Source: Dryas octopetala
Lineage: Eukaryota > Streptophyta > Magnoliopsida > Rosales > Rosaceae
DNA length: 64,000 bases
Assembly: GCA_963921425.1 (NCBI GenBank)
Contig: OY992840.1
Location: 7,194,501 to 7,258,500 of the forward strand
Reading direction: 5' to 3'
A program made the translations under genes and the position numbers. The notes under the pieces are model-generated. The model saw only the letters and a list, made by a program, of their open reading frames with translations, made no database searches and was not told where the DNA came from. Position 1 is the stretch's first letter. The number at the start of each line of letters is the position of its first letter. Of the stretch, positions 34,116 to 47,056 are shown piece by piece.

Positions 34116-35629
34116 GTATCGAGTTATATCTCAATCTGATTCTAATCAAATTAATTAATTAAATTTATTGAGATTTATTTGACATGCACCTGATGAATGT
34201 ATGATTTTCTTAGAAATGTTTTTGCGTAATTTTACCAAGAGTTTTGTTTCAATCATTGTGTGTTATGTAATACGATTATACAAGTGCTTAGGATGTTGGT
34301 CAATGTGTTTTGGGAAATTTTAGTAGTTTGTGATGCCTTGGAGATTGAATGCCATTTTGTGTTTGTTGTTCAATTTTATGCATGAATCCAAAACTTTGAT
34401 AAAGAAGGTATCTTTTGTGTACTCTCTGACAATATGGCTAGATTAGCCTGTTTGAGAGAGAGAGAGTAGGTATTTGATGCATGAATGAGAAATTTTTGGT
34501 TTAGTAATTTGGTGCATGTTTGTTGGTTTTGAGCATTTAAGCACAGTATGGTTTACAAATAGATGAGAAAATGAGATAGGTATCCATTGGTGTTGCATCT
34601 TGGTATTGCTTAGAAAATATGAGGTGATATGATGTAATGGGTAGATCTGCTTGTGACATGAATGATTGAGAAGTTTGTGTTCTGCTTTTACACTGTTGTT
34701 GTATTATACTGCCTTGTGATATCTGGAAGTTGGATATCAAAGCCTGAACAGTTAACTCAAACATTGATTATATGTGGAACCAAACTAGTCCAATATCCAT
34801 ATACCTTGAACTTTATTTGCTAGTTACATGTTTAGTGGGTTTATGAATATGTGTAAATGTATTGATTTCAGTGTCATTAGATTATGATTTTTAGAGCATA
34901 GACTCTCCAGTTGGTTTAGGAGTGTTCAAAAAACAAAGTTTTTTTTTTTGTTCTAGAGCAGTATGTGGATTGGGGACTGATTTTGTTTTCCTATATAATT
35001 TCAGGTATGCAGAAGAGTAAGTTTGATAGATGATAGGTGCAGCAACTTGAATTCAAAGAGAATGCAGTAGTATCTAGTTCTCATTTGGCTCAATTTAAAG
35101 ATATGTTTTCCTTATTTCTGTAAAACTATGATACATGCTTTTTCTAGTTTTTCATATTTGGGACCTCATTCCATGTGTACCTTATTCTCTTTCCTTTTAA
35201 TTTCAATTTTGTTGCTCTGCTTTTGGTTTACCAAGTTAATGTTTATCCTGGTGCTCTTTAACCAACGAAGAGCAGCAGGGTTTGTAATGGCCAAAAATAT
35301 AAAACGTTAGGAATTTTATGAGCTGGGTCAAGAAGACCAGATAAAGTCATATTACAAGCGTACTCACCATAGCACCTGTCGCACCCACATACACACACCT
35401 GGTATTGTACCATGTATGTATTTGCTACTATTGTCTAGTGGCCAATGCACAGGGGCTTGCTTGAGCTTGCATCACCTTTAAGCCTTTAGATGATCAGTAG
35501 CTATTGCAATGTACTATGTACTTGCTCTTTGATGACATTGAACTTGGCATTCATCCTGTAGATCCCTTGCATAACATATGTTTATGAATAAGGAGAACCA
35601 GAGAGCTTCAGTTGAGAGATTTTTTAAAT
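34116..35629. other. SEC61 gamma 3' region
   Basis: Sequence of intron-like composition follows the stop codon, with a probable 3' UTR exon from about 35005. No other gene is supported. Confidence 0.4.
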
Positions 35630-35888
35630 AATCTTATTTAAGGGACGCATTGTGGGATCTACTATGTAATTCAATTGTCCAAACAGTATTAATGAAAATT
35701 ATTAAATCTCTAATTGTGATCAAATGAAAATTATTTAAATTTCTAATTATGATCAAATAAACAGATGAACATTGTATTTTCGGTGTAATCATTATGTAAT
35801 CATTCGTTATTTGTATAAATTTTTTCCAAATTAATTCTTGTATATAAACTACAATCAGAGTGGGTGACACTTTATCCCTTAAATAAGG
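35630..35888. mobile_element. MITE-like inverted-repeat element
   Basis: Ends with CTTATTTAAGGGA and its complement (TCCCTTAAATAAG), enclosing about 235 bp of AT-rich DNA. Inner similarity between arms is limited to about 30 bp. No clear target duplication. Confidence 0.5.
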
Positions 35889-35995
35889 TTTTTCAGATCC
35901 GATCTCAATGGAAGCTTTTGTTAAGAGAACTACATTTAAGATAAAAGGATTTATTATACTTTACCACTTGAATTTTGAGTTTAATTTCACTTCAA

Positions 35996-36300
35996 CTCTT
36001 AAAAAAAATTGTGTTAATTTACTATATGAATTAAAAATTTGTTGTAATGTACTATCTCTGGGTTATTTTGTTTAAACTTTTGTTAAAATAAGGATGTTTT
36101 GGTCTTTTCAAGTTAGTTTTTTATTGTGTCAAAATAGGTAAAATGTAAAAAAAATTATTTTACTCTAACAATAGGAACTTGAAAAAGACCAAAACACTTT
36201 TATTTTTAACAAAAGTTTTGACAAAATTAGTCAGATGTAATATATCACTACAAATTTTTAATTCAAGTAGTAAATTGGCATAATTTTTTAAAGTAAATTA
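35996..36300. mobile_element. Hairpin MITE with about 120-bp arms
   Basis: Left arm 35996-36118 and right arm about 36171-36300 are inverted copies, sharing ATGAATTAAAAATTTGT-like, AACTTTTGTTAAAAT and TTTTGGTCTTTTCAAGTT blocks in mirrored order around a loop of about 50 bp. No coding potential. Confidence 0.7.
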
Positions 36301-37317
36301 TTTTAAAGTCAATTTTACAGCTCTTAATGATAAACAAACTCATCTGAAAAGTTGGAATGATGAATAGGTTCACTTTATACGAATAAAGTCAATGTTATGT
36401 TTTGTTTTGTGTTTTTGGCGCCGAGCGCTCTGTGGGGTTTTTTTTTATAAATAAAATAAAAAAATTGCCCCTATCATATAATGATAATTATTGCCGTTGT
36501 CACACAGTACTAATATATAGGGTGTTTTTATAATTTAAATAGCTATTGTCGTACAGTAACAAGGATTGCCACTGTTTGACAGTAGCAATTTCAAAGTGAA
36601 CAGTGGCATTTTGCCGAGCGCTCGGTGACCATGGACTAGTCGGTCACTGTGATTTTGCAGGTGGGTTGGCCAATCAGGGTATTTTATGTTTTGGACTTCA
36701 AAAAAAAAAATTTTTTTTTTTTTTTTAGGTGGTGAAGTGAGATTAAGTCTAAATTTCAAGTGGGTAAAATGTGAAAAAAAACCAAAATAAAATTAACATA
36801 AGTGAACTATGGAAGACAATGATATAAAGTGTAAACCCAATCCAAACCGAATGACCAATGAATGCAATTGTTGCCAGAATGACATCGATTCTAACTTTTG
36901 CACAAGACAATATAACACCATTTAGGCATAAGCCCGCTCAATAACATATCCATATACAAATTGATAGCCTCTCTTGGGTAACCCATTTGTGTAAACCTAG
37001 TTATCATCAAACTAAACAACATATGCATTTATCAATGAAAATCCCCCACACACATCAGACTCAAGTTACCCATTTTCATGCATATCAAGAAATGTCAAAA
37101 TGACTTCAAATCCCAATATCATTGTTTACAAAGCAAGAAACCAAATTCCTCTTATTTCCCTCACATACAACCAAAGATTGAATTTGCATATCAAGATAGC
37201 TATTAGAAATCTAAAACAAATCCTTTTCTGCAAAGGTGAATTATATAAAGAAAAGTTTAATTGTCCTTATTGAGCAGGGATGTTAAGTTTCCCCTTACGC
37301 ATGCACATAACAAGAAA
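36301..37317. other. Intergenic with a dispersed repeat and the 3' flank of the minus-strand kinase gene
   Basis: 36301-36640 belongs to the dispersed repeat seen at 25021-25720, including GCCGAGCGCTC on both sides. From about 37030 to 37120 the sequence matches 63925-64000 closely, indicating that the flank of this receptor kinase gene is duplicated at the right edge of the window. Confidence 0.55.
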
Positions 37318-40300
37318 TCATTTAACTTCATTTGCAATCAAACTGATCTCTGCAGACTCTGTCGTTGTTGATGCCAATGTAATGCTTGACTTATCCCCAG
37401 CATCCTCTACTGGCATTTGTTGTGGATATAAGAAAGGCTTTGGAGGCATTTGAAGGCTCTCAATTTCTCCTTGAAGCATCTCTACTACTTTATTCATCGA
37501 AGGTCGTTCACTAGGCTTCATTTGTATGCACCACAATGCCACCATGATCATCTTCTTTATGGTTTTCTTTTCCTCCTCAGTGGCATCTTCTATTCCTATG
37601 TCATTTCCTTCCCTCAATTGGTCAGAAACCCATGTAGGAAAGTAGATTTGACTAAATTGGCTTGAATGCTCTATGGCTGCATTCAAATTCTTCCTTCTAC
37701 CAGCCATTTCCATCAACAACATTCCAAAACTATATACATCAGCTTTGTATGAAACTCCTCCAATGTTTTTATAGAATAATTCTGGAGCAATGTATCCCAT
37801 GGTTCCTCTTGCAGCAGTCAAAGACACAATGCTATTATCCAATGGGTATAACCTTGCTAACCCAAAATCAGAAACCTTGGGAATAAAATTCTCATCTAGG
37901 AGAATGTTGTGAGGCTTGATGTCAAAGTGCAAAATTTGCATGTCACATCCGCGATGTAGATACTCAATACCACGAGCCACTCCAAGCGCAATTTCGAACA
38001 ATTTTTCACAACTTAAGAAAAGAACTCCTTGTTGAGAAAAAATATATTTTTCAAGGGACCCATTGGGCATGAAGTCATATACAAGAGCACGCTTTGATCC
38101 ATCAACACAAAATCCAATAAGTCGCACCACATTAACATGGTGAATCCTTCCAATGGTAGCAACTTCATTGATAAATTCTTGCCCATTACTTTTGGAGTTA
38201 CCCAATATCTTGATGGCTACAAGACGTCCACTACGAAGCTTTGCCTTGTATACGATGCCATAGCCTCCTTCACCTAATTTGTCCTTGAAACCTCTTGCCA
38301 TCTTTTTGATATCCAAGTAAGAGTACCTCACTGGCATGAGATTATTATTGCTCTGCAGAAAGTCTTCTATATTGTCATACATTGACAAGTGCCTTCTTCG
38401 CCATTTGTATATTACTAATGCAGTCAGAAAGGGAAGGCCAAATACAAATTTGGCTGCTTGGTAAAGTCCTGCGGTTCATAAAAGTGGAATCAACATAAAG
38501 TAAGAAAGGCATTGATTGCTGCAATACTATCAACCATTTAATTTGTTATTGTCCTTGGACAATAAATATGGTTTGAATGATGAAATGCCTTCCAAATCCA
38601 TCTCAAGATAGCAGTCAGCAATCAAAAGCATAATTAGCTCATTTTCAGTACACTAATATGTATAGGTAATGCTCATTTTCTCCTGTTAGAAAGTTTAATT
38701 AACAACATAAAATGCTTAATTGCTTATGTTGTCAAATTGTAAATTTAGACCACACATGCATTTAGTCATAATCAATAATTTAGATTCGTAGTCTTGCAAG
38801 TCAACATTTCCCTATATACACACACATATGCTTTGAATCAAATGATGTTGAAATCCATATCTTACCAAGGCAAGCGGTTCCAAGGAGAATGAACGAAACC
38901 GTAAAATTATGCACCCATATCGAGAAAACTGTCCATCCTGCAACAAAAGTGACGAAGTCCATCAGATGAATAAGGTAGTTTGATCAATTATAAATGCAAG
39001 GACAAAGAAAATTTTAACTACAGATATAAAAGCTGGCTGAAAAGTTGAGACCACTCGCCTGATAATTTGTAGTACATCTTCTCGTACCAAGGTACTAAAT
39101 AGATAAAGAAAACAACAAGGTTAGCGTATGCTTACTTAACATAAGCGTTGTTGTAATAAGTTATTTAATTTATTTATATTTTAAGATTCAAAACTTTATT
39201 TTTTTAAACAGATAATGATTCTATAGTCCACTTTTGGACTCTTAATGATAACTAAACTCACTTAAAATGTTGCAATTTCAAATATGACCACTTTCTGACA
39301 AATAAACCCATGTTTTAATTTCAGCCGTGTTTTTTGCACCGAGCGTTTGATGGTTTTTTTTTTTTAAACCGAACCCAAATCCTTAAATAAATGATTTGGG
39401 ACAAACGCGACCCTATTCATTTGTTAACCCAATTCATATACTCTGATTGATTTGAATTAAGAAATAAATTCATAGACCCCATTTTATCAAAAGGGCATTT
39501 CAGTTATTTTAGTTACTATCCCCGAAACCTGTGTTGTCGGTTTCTCTCCAAGTTTGACCTATGACTGATTCAAGCTAAAGGTAGGGTTTAATACTATTTC
39601 GTGTGTAGAATTTGTGAAGGTACTTGGATCCGTATAGTTTGGGCTTATCGATCTTTAGACATGGTTGGTTTTGTATTGAAATTAGGGTTTTGGATCAATC
39701 ACATGAATTGGTGATGATAGTGTTGTTCTAAGGACAACTTAGAGATTTTTCGAATTAGCATGTAAGATCAGGCTAAGCTCAGGATGTCAGGTAGGGGGAT
39801 CTGGGGAACCTTTGACAGTTAATTGATTTTGTTGAAAAATGTGATATATGTGCTAATACGTGAATTATATATATGAATTATTTGAGTATGTTATGAATTG
39901 CTTGAATATTTTGAAATTAATTAATTATTCTATATAAATAGTTATAAATTAATTATTAATGCAATTGTTATTTATTTGAAATATAAATCATGAATGCATT
40001 GAGGGATTGTGAATGCAGTGGTAATAGTTGATTAATTGGGATTTAAATTCTGTAGTGTATGCGGGGAGTGAAATTGATAAAACGATCTAAACTCACAAGG
40101 CGCATTGGGAACTTCAATTGCAATTGAAGATAGGATGTATAGTAATTTATTTTTCGAGGGACTGAGGGAGTGAGTCAGCATGACATCCATGCATCAATTT
40201 AGAATTATAATATATTATTTATTAAAAGTTGTGTGTTTTCACTGAGATTCAATTTAATCAATTATGCATAATGAGGTCATACGTCCCTATTGAGCGGTTA

Positions 40301-42036
40301 GTGCTCGCCCCCTTATAGACTTTGCAAGTGCATAAATCAAAAATGCAATCTCGTAACTGAACCAACAAGAAGTAATTATTGTGAATAAGCATGAATCGAG
40401 TTTGAAGTTGAGTTCAATTTTGAAGTTTTATATGATGTAATGTACATGAGTAAGACGTATGATGTAAATTAAGCTAGAATATAGTTTTGTTGTATTATAG
40501 TATTAAGATTTTATTTATGTTTATTTTATTTTCCTCAGTCACATTCTATTATAGGAATTAATTTTATAATTAGAGTGTGATTTACTCTTTAATCTGAGAT
40601 TTATTCTTAATACAGGATGGGGGGTGACAATAAAATAACAGGAAAAAAAAAATCAACAATTATAGAGCCAACGGCCCAACACCGACACCATCCCTGTATC
40701 CACCTTTTTTTTTTTTTTTTTTTTTTAAATGCAGTTGAATCTGATTGTGGCTTGAATCTTATAGTTGTTGATTTACCATGCGAAAATGGAAGTGCTCGTC
40801 AGAAGTCGAGGTAGGCATTGACATTATTTATATGTTTGCTAGCTTAAAAAAACCTGGAAGATTTTGCTGAATAACTTATTCTAGCTAGCCTCATATTATA
40901 GGTACTCAACTTTGCCCAACCGATTTTTCTTATCTTTTCCCATCAAGCAGTTTTGTCACACAGATGGAGCCGACTCGGTTCTACGGGTGGCAGCCGGTTG
41001 GGAGGAGGTCGCCAGAGTCGGTTGGGTTTTGTTTTTGTGATTTTTTATTTTTTTATGGTGGTCAGATCTGATTTTAGCTTTGCTCTCTAGTTGAGGCTTT
41101 GTTACATCACTTTTAGTCTGCTTCCTATGAGTTCAGGAATAATTTGGGATCGAGTGGTTCATTCTTTAGCAAAGTAAGTTTAACATCTGTGTATTCACTG
41201 TTTGTGTATAGATTGACTCTTATTTTGTGAAAAAAAGTAGTACCTTTATATGACTGTTCGCAGCTAATCTTTTCATGCTCGCCACTGTTGTCACTCTGGC
41301 AATACTCATGAATTCCACATTTTCCACATCCGTACCTAAACCATGACAGTTCAAAGCCACGCCCTATTTCATGATACATGCTTTCACAGGACATCATGTA
41401 CTTGTCATTTGAAGGTGATGCAAAAACTATTTGTGTTATCTTGCAGGACTCCCCCAAATCGAATGAAGTTATGTTGTCACCAACCATGAGATAAGAATAG
41501 GTGCTGCTCTTGTTCATTGTACATGAAGCAGTTTCAACAAAGCGAGGAGAATACATCGGATTTGTACACATCAAAAAAATTATAGATGACTTTGCTGTGT
41601 ACATCTCCACTCCAAATTTATCAAAATAGCTGTAAGAATCTTGTGTACCACTAAAGTTGAAGCGGGTTAAAGAGTAACGCGGGCTGGAGAAGTAGTTGTT
41701 GCCTTTCTTCTGATCAACAACATCAGCATCCACAACTCGTATTCTGAAGTTGCTGTAATTGATTGCCAATACGTAATACTTTGCCGAATACAAGTATAAT
41801 ACAGCAGCAGCAGTGCTAGTAGTAGTAGTGTTTGGCTCACAAGATAGCTCATACCTTTTGAACCCACAGTGTTTAGGGTCTCCTTTTAATCGAAATGGAA
41901 CGCTTATGTTGGTGTTGCCACAGGACAGGGAACAATCAGAATTATCTTTGGCATTCAAAGTTTGTGAACCGAGGGAATGAGGAAGAAGGAGGAGAAAGGC
42001 TGTGATATGAGCAGCAAAGAGACTTCCTCTAGACAT
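37318..42036 (-). CDS. LRK10-like receptor-like protein kinase, 671 aa, three exons
   Basis: Exons 42036-41244, 38937-38866 and 38468-37318 join in phase (2016 bases). Exon 1 encodes a signal peptide ([20 protein letters not shown]), a cysteine-rich GUB_WAK-type wall-binding domain ([31 protein letters not shown]) and a WAK-associated segment ending [10 protein letters not shown]. Exon 2 and the start of exon 3 encode hydrophobic stretches including [17 protein letters not shown] and [16 protein letters not shown], the membrane anchor. The kinase domain shows [34 protein letters not shown] and IAPELF, so catalytic Lys and Asp are present; HFD replaces HRD, as usual in this family. The LEAF RUST 10 locus kinase-like family is linked to pathogen and stress signalling. 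Intron 1 (about 2.3 kb) contains repeats. Confidence 0.9.
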
Positions 42037-42334
42037 GGTGAGCGAGCTAGAAGGAGAGGCTGGGAAGGAAGGAGCTAGGGAGGAACTTCCAATTTAATAT
42101 AAAATTTTACCAAAATTAATTACGAGAAAAAAATTATATGAAATATATGTTTTAGGATAAATGCGAGATGTGAATGGTTGGCACCCATTAAATATTTTTT
42201 TAAAAACAACTGACTAGTCAACCAAAAAGCTAGCAAGTCACCCAAGAGACAACAAGTCACAATAAGAACCACACAACACGAGACCCATCGTAATAACAAG
42301 CGAGCTGCAATCACCTTTTTCATTAAAAATAGAA
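42037..42334. promoter_or_regulatory. Shared upstream region of the divergent kinase pair
   Basis: 298 bp separate the two start codons, so both promoters must lie here or overlap. A TTTTATATTAAA stretch on the minus strand (about 42092-42103) is a candidate TATA box for the minus-strand gene. No equally clear one was found for the plus-strand gene. Confidence 0.6.
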
Positions 42335-44994
42335 ATGGTTCTGAATGTCTTATGGTGGTTGCTCATAGTAGTAGATGTAGTGCACGGCGGAGTACAAGGC
42401 CTTGAAGATTGCAGCACAGAAGTAAGATGTAAACGCCACGGCCCTGCCATCCGGTTCCCATTTCGCCTTAAAGGCAGGCAACCAAGCCATTGTGGTTATC
42501 AGGGCTTTGATCTATCATGCACCAAAGACAAGCAAACTGTGCTCGACATGCCATCATCAGCTAAGAATGAGCTGTTCGTTAAAAAGATTGACTACGCGTC
42601 TCAGCAAATTGAATTAACCTACCAAAATGGTTGCTGGCCTAGACAGATTTTCGATCTTTGTTCATCTTCTTTTCCCTTCGAATGTGTAGACAGAACTAAG
42701 TATACCTTATTCAGTTGTCCACCATCAATAGAAAGAGATCAATATTCCCTTCGATCTTATCGGCTGACGAAATTGAGCCCTTGCCTTGGCAATCCTAGCA
42801 ACCAGACATATGCTGTATACTCTGATTATGAGGGCCTTGTTGGCCTTCCCTTCCATACCATTGATGAAATGCCCCTGGTGTCTTGTACGAAGATGCATGA
42901 CTACACATCAGTTCCAAACCTTTGGTTGCCCGTTCTGAAACTGAATTGGTCCAAACCATCCTGTAAACATTGCGAGCAGATAGGAAAGATATGCAGATTG
43001 AAGAATGAATTCGCAGACAACCAGACGAAAACTGAATGTTCAGATGTTTCCATAGGTATGTCGTTTACACTCCACATTTATCTCCACTTGGTTGCTTCTG
43101 CGAAAACATATTTTCAGTCATCCCAATTAACGAAAATGTTCTCTTACTAAGTTCACATGGTGGCAACATAATATTGTTTATATGTTATCCTTCCATTTAA
43201 TCATTCTAATCTGAAAAAACATACGTACCCTTTCATTTCCGTTTCCTCTAATTAAACTATTCATTCCCACTTCTCCCCAACCCCAACGGCTCATTGACAA
43301 GGCTAGTTTGTATGCATATGCTTGTATGTATGTATGTATGTAGATTTATGCAAGGAATGCATACTTAGATTTTATGCAGATTTGAGTGATTTGATAAATC
43401 TAAGTACTTCTTTCATTAACAATTTGATTTTACAGGTCGTAACCATGAAAGGCCAACCTTAAAGATATTAGGTGAGTTATCACTCTCTTTATTTTCTTTT
43501 TCTTTTTTCATTAATTGTTTTTTTTCTTTTCTAGAGGAACCTGAGGTGTTATCAAGGCAATTTAGAATAATTTGTTTTCTAGAAAATATGGGTGTTCTTA
43601 ACACAGAAGCTCATATTCTGCAGGCATGGACGGAGCTACACACCGGACTAGCTAGGTGTGCTATAGCCCAGTCCAAGCTGAAACAAAATAGGATTTAGAC
43701 AATCTGTGCCTATATTAATCAATACAAATGTGTAACTATAGCCCAGCTCACCTACAGGTTCCTACTGCTATGCATATATAGCCTACATCCCTGACACTCA
43801 AGTAATTATATAATAAAAATCTATCCACACAGTTCCATTCACTTTGGGAATCCTACAACAATTCTGAGAAATTTCTTAAGACTGAATTTTCATGTATATT
43901 TTAGCCCAGCCTATCTAAAATTCCTTGCTCTGTCCCTGTCTGCAGGTACTTGTGCACTTTCAGTGGTTGTTATAGTTACCAGCTTTGTCATCTACTATGT
44001 GTATAGCTCTAACAAATTAGAAAAAGAAAATCAGCAGAGAATGGAAAGGTTTTTGGATGATTACAAAGCTCTCATTCCAAGTAGATATTCCTATGCTGAT
44101 ATTAAGAGGATGACAAATCAATTCAAGGACAAGTTGGGCCAAGGGGCCTATGGAAAAGTGTTTAAAGGGAAGCTTTCCACTGAATTACTTGTAGCTGTAA
44201 AAATACTCAACAACATTGATTCAGGTGAAAAGGGGGAAGATTTTATAAACGAAGTGGGAACAATAGGTCGAATACACCACGTCAATGTGGTTCGATTGGT
44301 TGGCTTTTGCGCCGATGGATTTATACGAGCTCTTGTCTATGAATTCCTACCAAATGGTTCACTACATAATTTCTTATCATCAGCCGATAAGAACTCATTC
44401 CTTGGTTGGGATAAGTTGCAAGATATTGGTTTAGGCATAGCCAAAGGAATCGAATATCTTCACCAAGGGTGTGACCAACGAATCCTCCACTTCGATATCA
44501 AACCAAATAATGTATTGCTAGACCAGGATTTCACCCCAAAAGTTTCTGACTTTGGTCTAGCTAAGTTGTGTTCGAAGGACCAAAGCGCAATATCCATGAC
44601 TACAGCCAGGGGGACTATGGGCTACATTGCACCTGAACTGTTCTCTAGGAACTTTGGTAACGTGTCCTATAAGGCTGATGTGTATAGTTTTGGAAGGCTA
44701 TTGCTTGAAATGGTTGGGGGCAGAAGAAATTTCAAAGTCATGGAAGATTCCACCAACCAAGTCTACTTCCCGGAATGGATCTATAACCTTTTAGAGCGAG
44801 GGAACGACCTACGGATCCATATTGAGGACGAAGGTGACGTTCGGATTGCTAGGAAACTTGCAATTGTTGGTCTATGGTGTATCCAATGGCACCCAGTGGA
44901 TCGTCCTTCCATGCAATTTGTAGCTCAAATGTTAGAGGGAGAAGGTGACAATCTAATCATGCCTTCTAATCCTTTTGCATCTACTTCAAATTGA
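42335..44994 (+). CDS. LRK10-like receptor-like protein kinase, 601 aa, three exons
   Basis: Exons 42335-43055, 43436-43471 and 43946-44994 join in phase (1806 bases). The start encodes a signal peptide (MVLNVLWWLLIVVDVVHGG), then a wall-binding domain (IRFPFRLKGRQPSHCGYQGF) and a WAK-associated segment (CKHCEQIGKICRL). One membrane helix follows (LSVVVIVTSFVIYYVYSS). The kinase domain carries [40 protein letters not shown] and a standard C-lobe, so it looks active. It is a diverged paralogue of the minus-strand neighbour. Intron 2 contains a hAT-type MITE whose target duplication includes the splice acceptor. Confidence 0.92.
43625..43938. mobile_element. hAT-type MITE in intron 2 of the kinase gene (314 bp)
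   Basis: Ends CATGGACGGAGC on the left and an imperfect complement (GCTCTGTCCCTG) on the right. The 8-bp direct repeat TCTGCAGG flanks it (43617-43624 and 43939-43946), typical of hAT elements. The right copy of the repeat supplies the acceptor AG used for exon 3; the left copy is an equivalent potential acceptor. Confidence 0.88.
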
Positions 44995-45446
44995 TGCAAC
45001 TGTTTCTACAAGAAGTTCCTATGCCTTCAAGAGTTACCAATCAACTCTGAGATGAGTTGTGTTCAAGTGTTGTCATTAAAGTAGTTGTAGTGTTGTCTAG
45101 TTAAGCTAATGCTTTCAGATCATATATGTTCAATAAACATCATATTTCTACATTCTAAATAGCAATATAATTGATTGTACTTTGGTGGTACAGCTTATAC
45201 TGTAGACTGATTTATGATTATGCCAATTTCTGCTATTTCACAGCGGTATCACCTATTGCCTCCATTTTAAAAAAAAAAAATTAGTACATACAAAACTTGA
45301 TAACTGCAAAAAGATTTCTTGAGTCTTTTCCATTTGGGAGGGTCATTCCCAATTCCGAGAACATGTTAACCTCAAGATATGGAACTTAATTACATACACA
45401 GTTGATCACAAAGAAGGTTGTATAAAACGATTGTAACAAAGAATAT
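44995..45446. other. 3' flank of the plus-strand kinase gene
   Basis: Presumed 3' UTR and flank. 44917-45175 matches 60266-60560, so the end of this gene was duplicated. No other feature is visible. Confidence 0.6.
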
Positions 45447-45526
45447 CTAGTGTAAAGGTGTCAAACGGACCGGCCAGCACGAGTAGGACACAATCATGGG
45501 CACGGGCACATCACAATTAAAACAGG
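45447..45526. mobile_element. Left part of an older inverted-repeat element split by the CACTA transposon
   Basis: Sequence from CTAGTGTAAAGGTGTCAAAC through GGACCGGCCAGCACGAG resembles, in inverted form, the sequence ending near 57370 (GGATCAGACCGACCTG, then ATTTCTAATCTAG). Both pieces are rich in CACGAC phrases and together would form one element interrupted at the AGG target site. Confidence 0.55.
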
Positions 45527-47056
45527 CACTACTACAAAAAATGTAATAGACATCGGTCAATAAACAACGTTTTGTATTTTTTCCGTTATCTTAATTTACC
45601 ACACAACGGTTTTTAACAAACCGTTATATTAATGTATATTATCCCATGGTATTTGGTTTGATAATTTTTCCTAATAATTAACAGACAATAGTTTTAGGGA
45701 ATACCGTTGTGTTGGGCAAGTTTCACAAAATTATAAAATTTTGCGGGTCTTTGTATTTGACAAGCGCATGACCGCGTTAATGAAATATATCGCGCCTTAA
45801 TTAGGTCTTTTTGGGTCAAAGCCCTTTGACTTCACCTTTCAGGAACTCACACACACTTAGCCCACAACTTAGTCCTCATTGATCAATCGATCTTCCCTCC
45901 TCAACTCAATCCTCTGGCTTCACCGATCGATCTTCCCTCTCGCGCATAAATCTCTGTCCTCATTGCGCGTCAATCTCCATCTTCGACATCGTCCCTCGCT
46001 CTCCATCTACACGTCTCTTGACGTCACCGACCTCCATCTCCGTCCTCATCGTCTCCGCCCATTCCTCATCGCCCGGCCATCTCTGCACTCCCTTGAATCA
46101 TCTTCGCGCATCTCTGCACTCCGATTCAGGTACAGTTGATATAGGGTTTGATTTTGGGGGATTTTTTCCTCATTAGATTTTGTTCTTTCTTTTTTTGTGC
46201 ATATCTGATTTTTGTTCTTTGAGGTTCTTCTAAACCTTTTTGTTTTGTGTTTTTGCTGAAGGTGAAGTTCATATTGGTGATATTTGGTGATATTGTTGAG
46301 CTTGGGGAAAGAAAATAGCTAGGCTGCTGATTGAATTGGAAAGGTGAGTTCATCAGGCCCTTTTTTTTTTTTTTTCGTTTTGTTGGTTTTGGCATCTTGT
46401 TTTCTTCTATTTTGATGGTAGGGGTTTTATTTGTAGACTATTGAAAGGATTATATTGATTTCTTGATGCTATTGATTAACTTTTGTTACTCATTATAATG
46501 AATGTTTGATTTTGATGAGAAAAATAGTTATGAGTAAGTAATTGTATATTGAAGTGGAAAGTTGCTACCCCTCCCCTACCCTATAGAAACCATATAATTA
46601 AGTTCATTTACTCCATTGTGTTTGCTTTATTTCGATTGAGGAAATTACTAAGACTGAACTAGGTGTATAATTTTAAGATGCATTGTGCTAGCTTGAAATA
46701 TCTAATTTAGATCAGCCTGCAGGTTAGTGTTGATTTCCTCTCTGTCACCTACTCTGTCTCTCTTATTCTTGTTCTAGTTCTGGGTGAAGTTATTGTGGCT
46801 TGATAAAAATTTGGGGTATTTTTCTGGGTTTAGTTAATATTCATGGGTTGTGTTAAATTCTCTGGTTTGTGATTGATTTTACTGATATGGGGTTTATTGG
46901 GTTTTACTGATATGGGTTTTACTGTAAGACCAGTTAGCTTTCAATTGCATGCCCATGTTCAATGGTATAGTGGTTGTGTTTAGTTTATCTTTGTATTTTT
47001 TTTGTTTCACTAGAGTCAATATTTGGTATGATTTTATAAATGACATGCATGTTTGT

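Noticed and set aside
39040..39110. Possible extra exon in the minus-strand receptor kinase
   Set aside because: An acceptor-like site exists, but the three-exon model already joins in perfect phase and this stretch adds no recognisable sequence.
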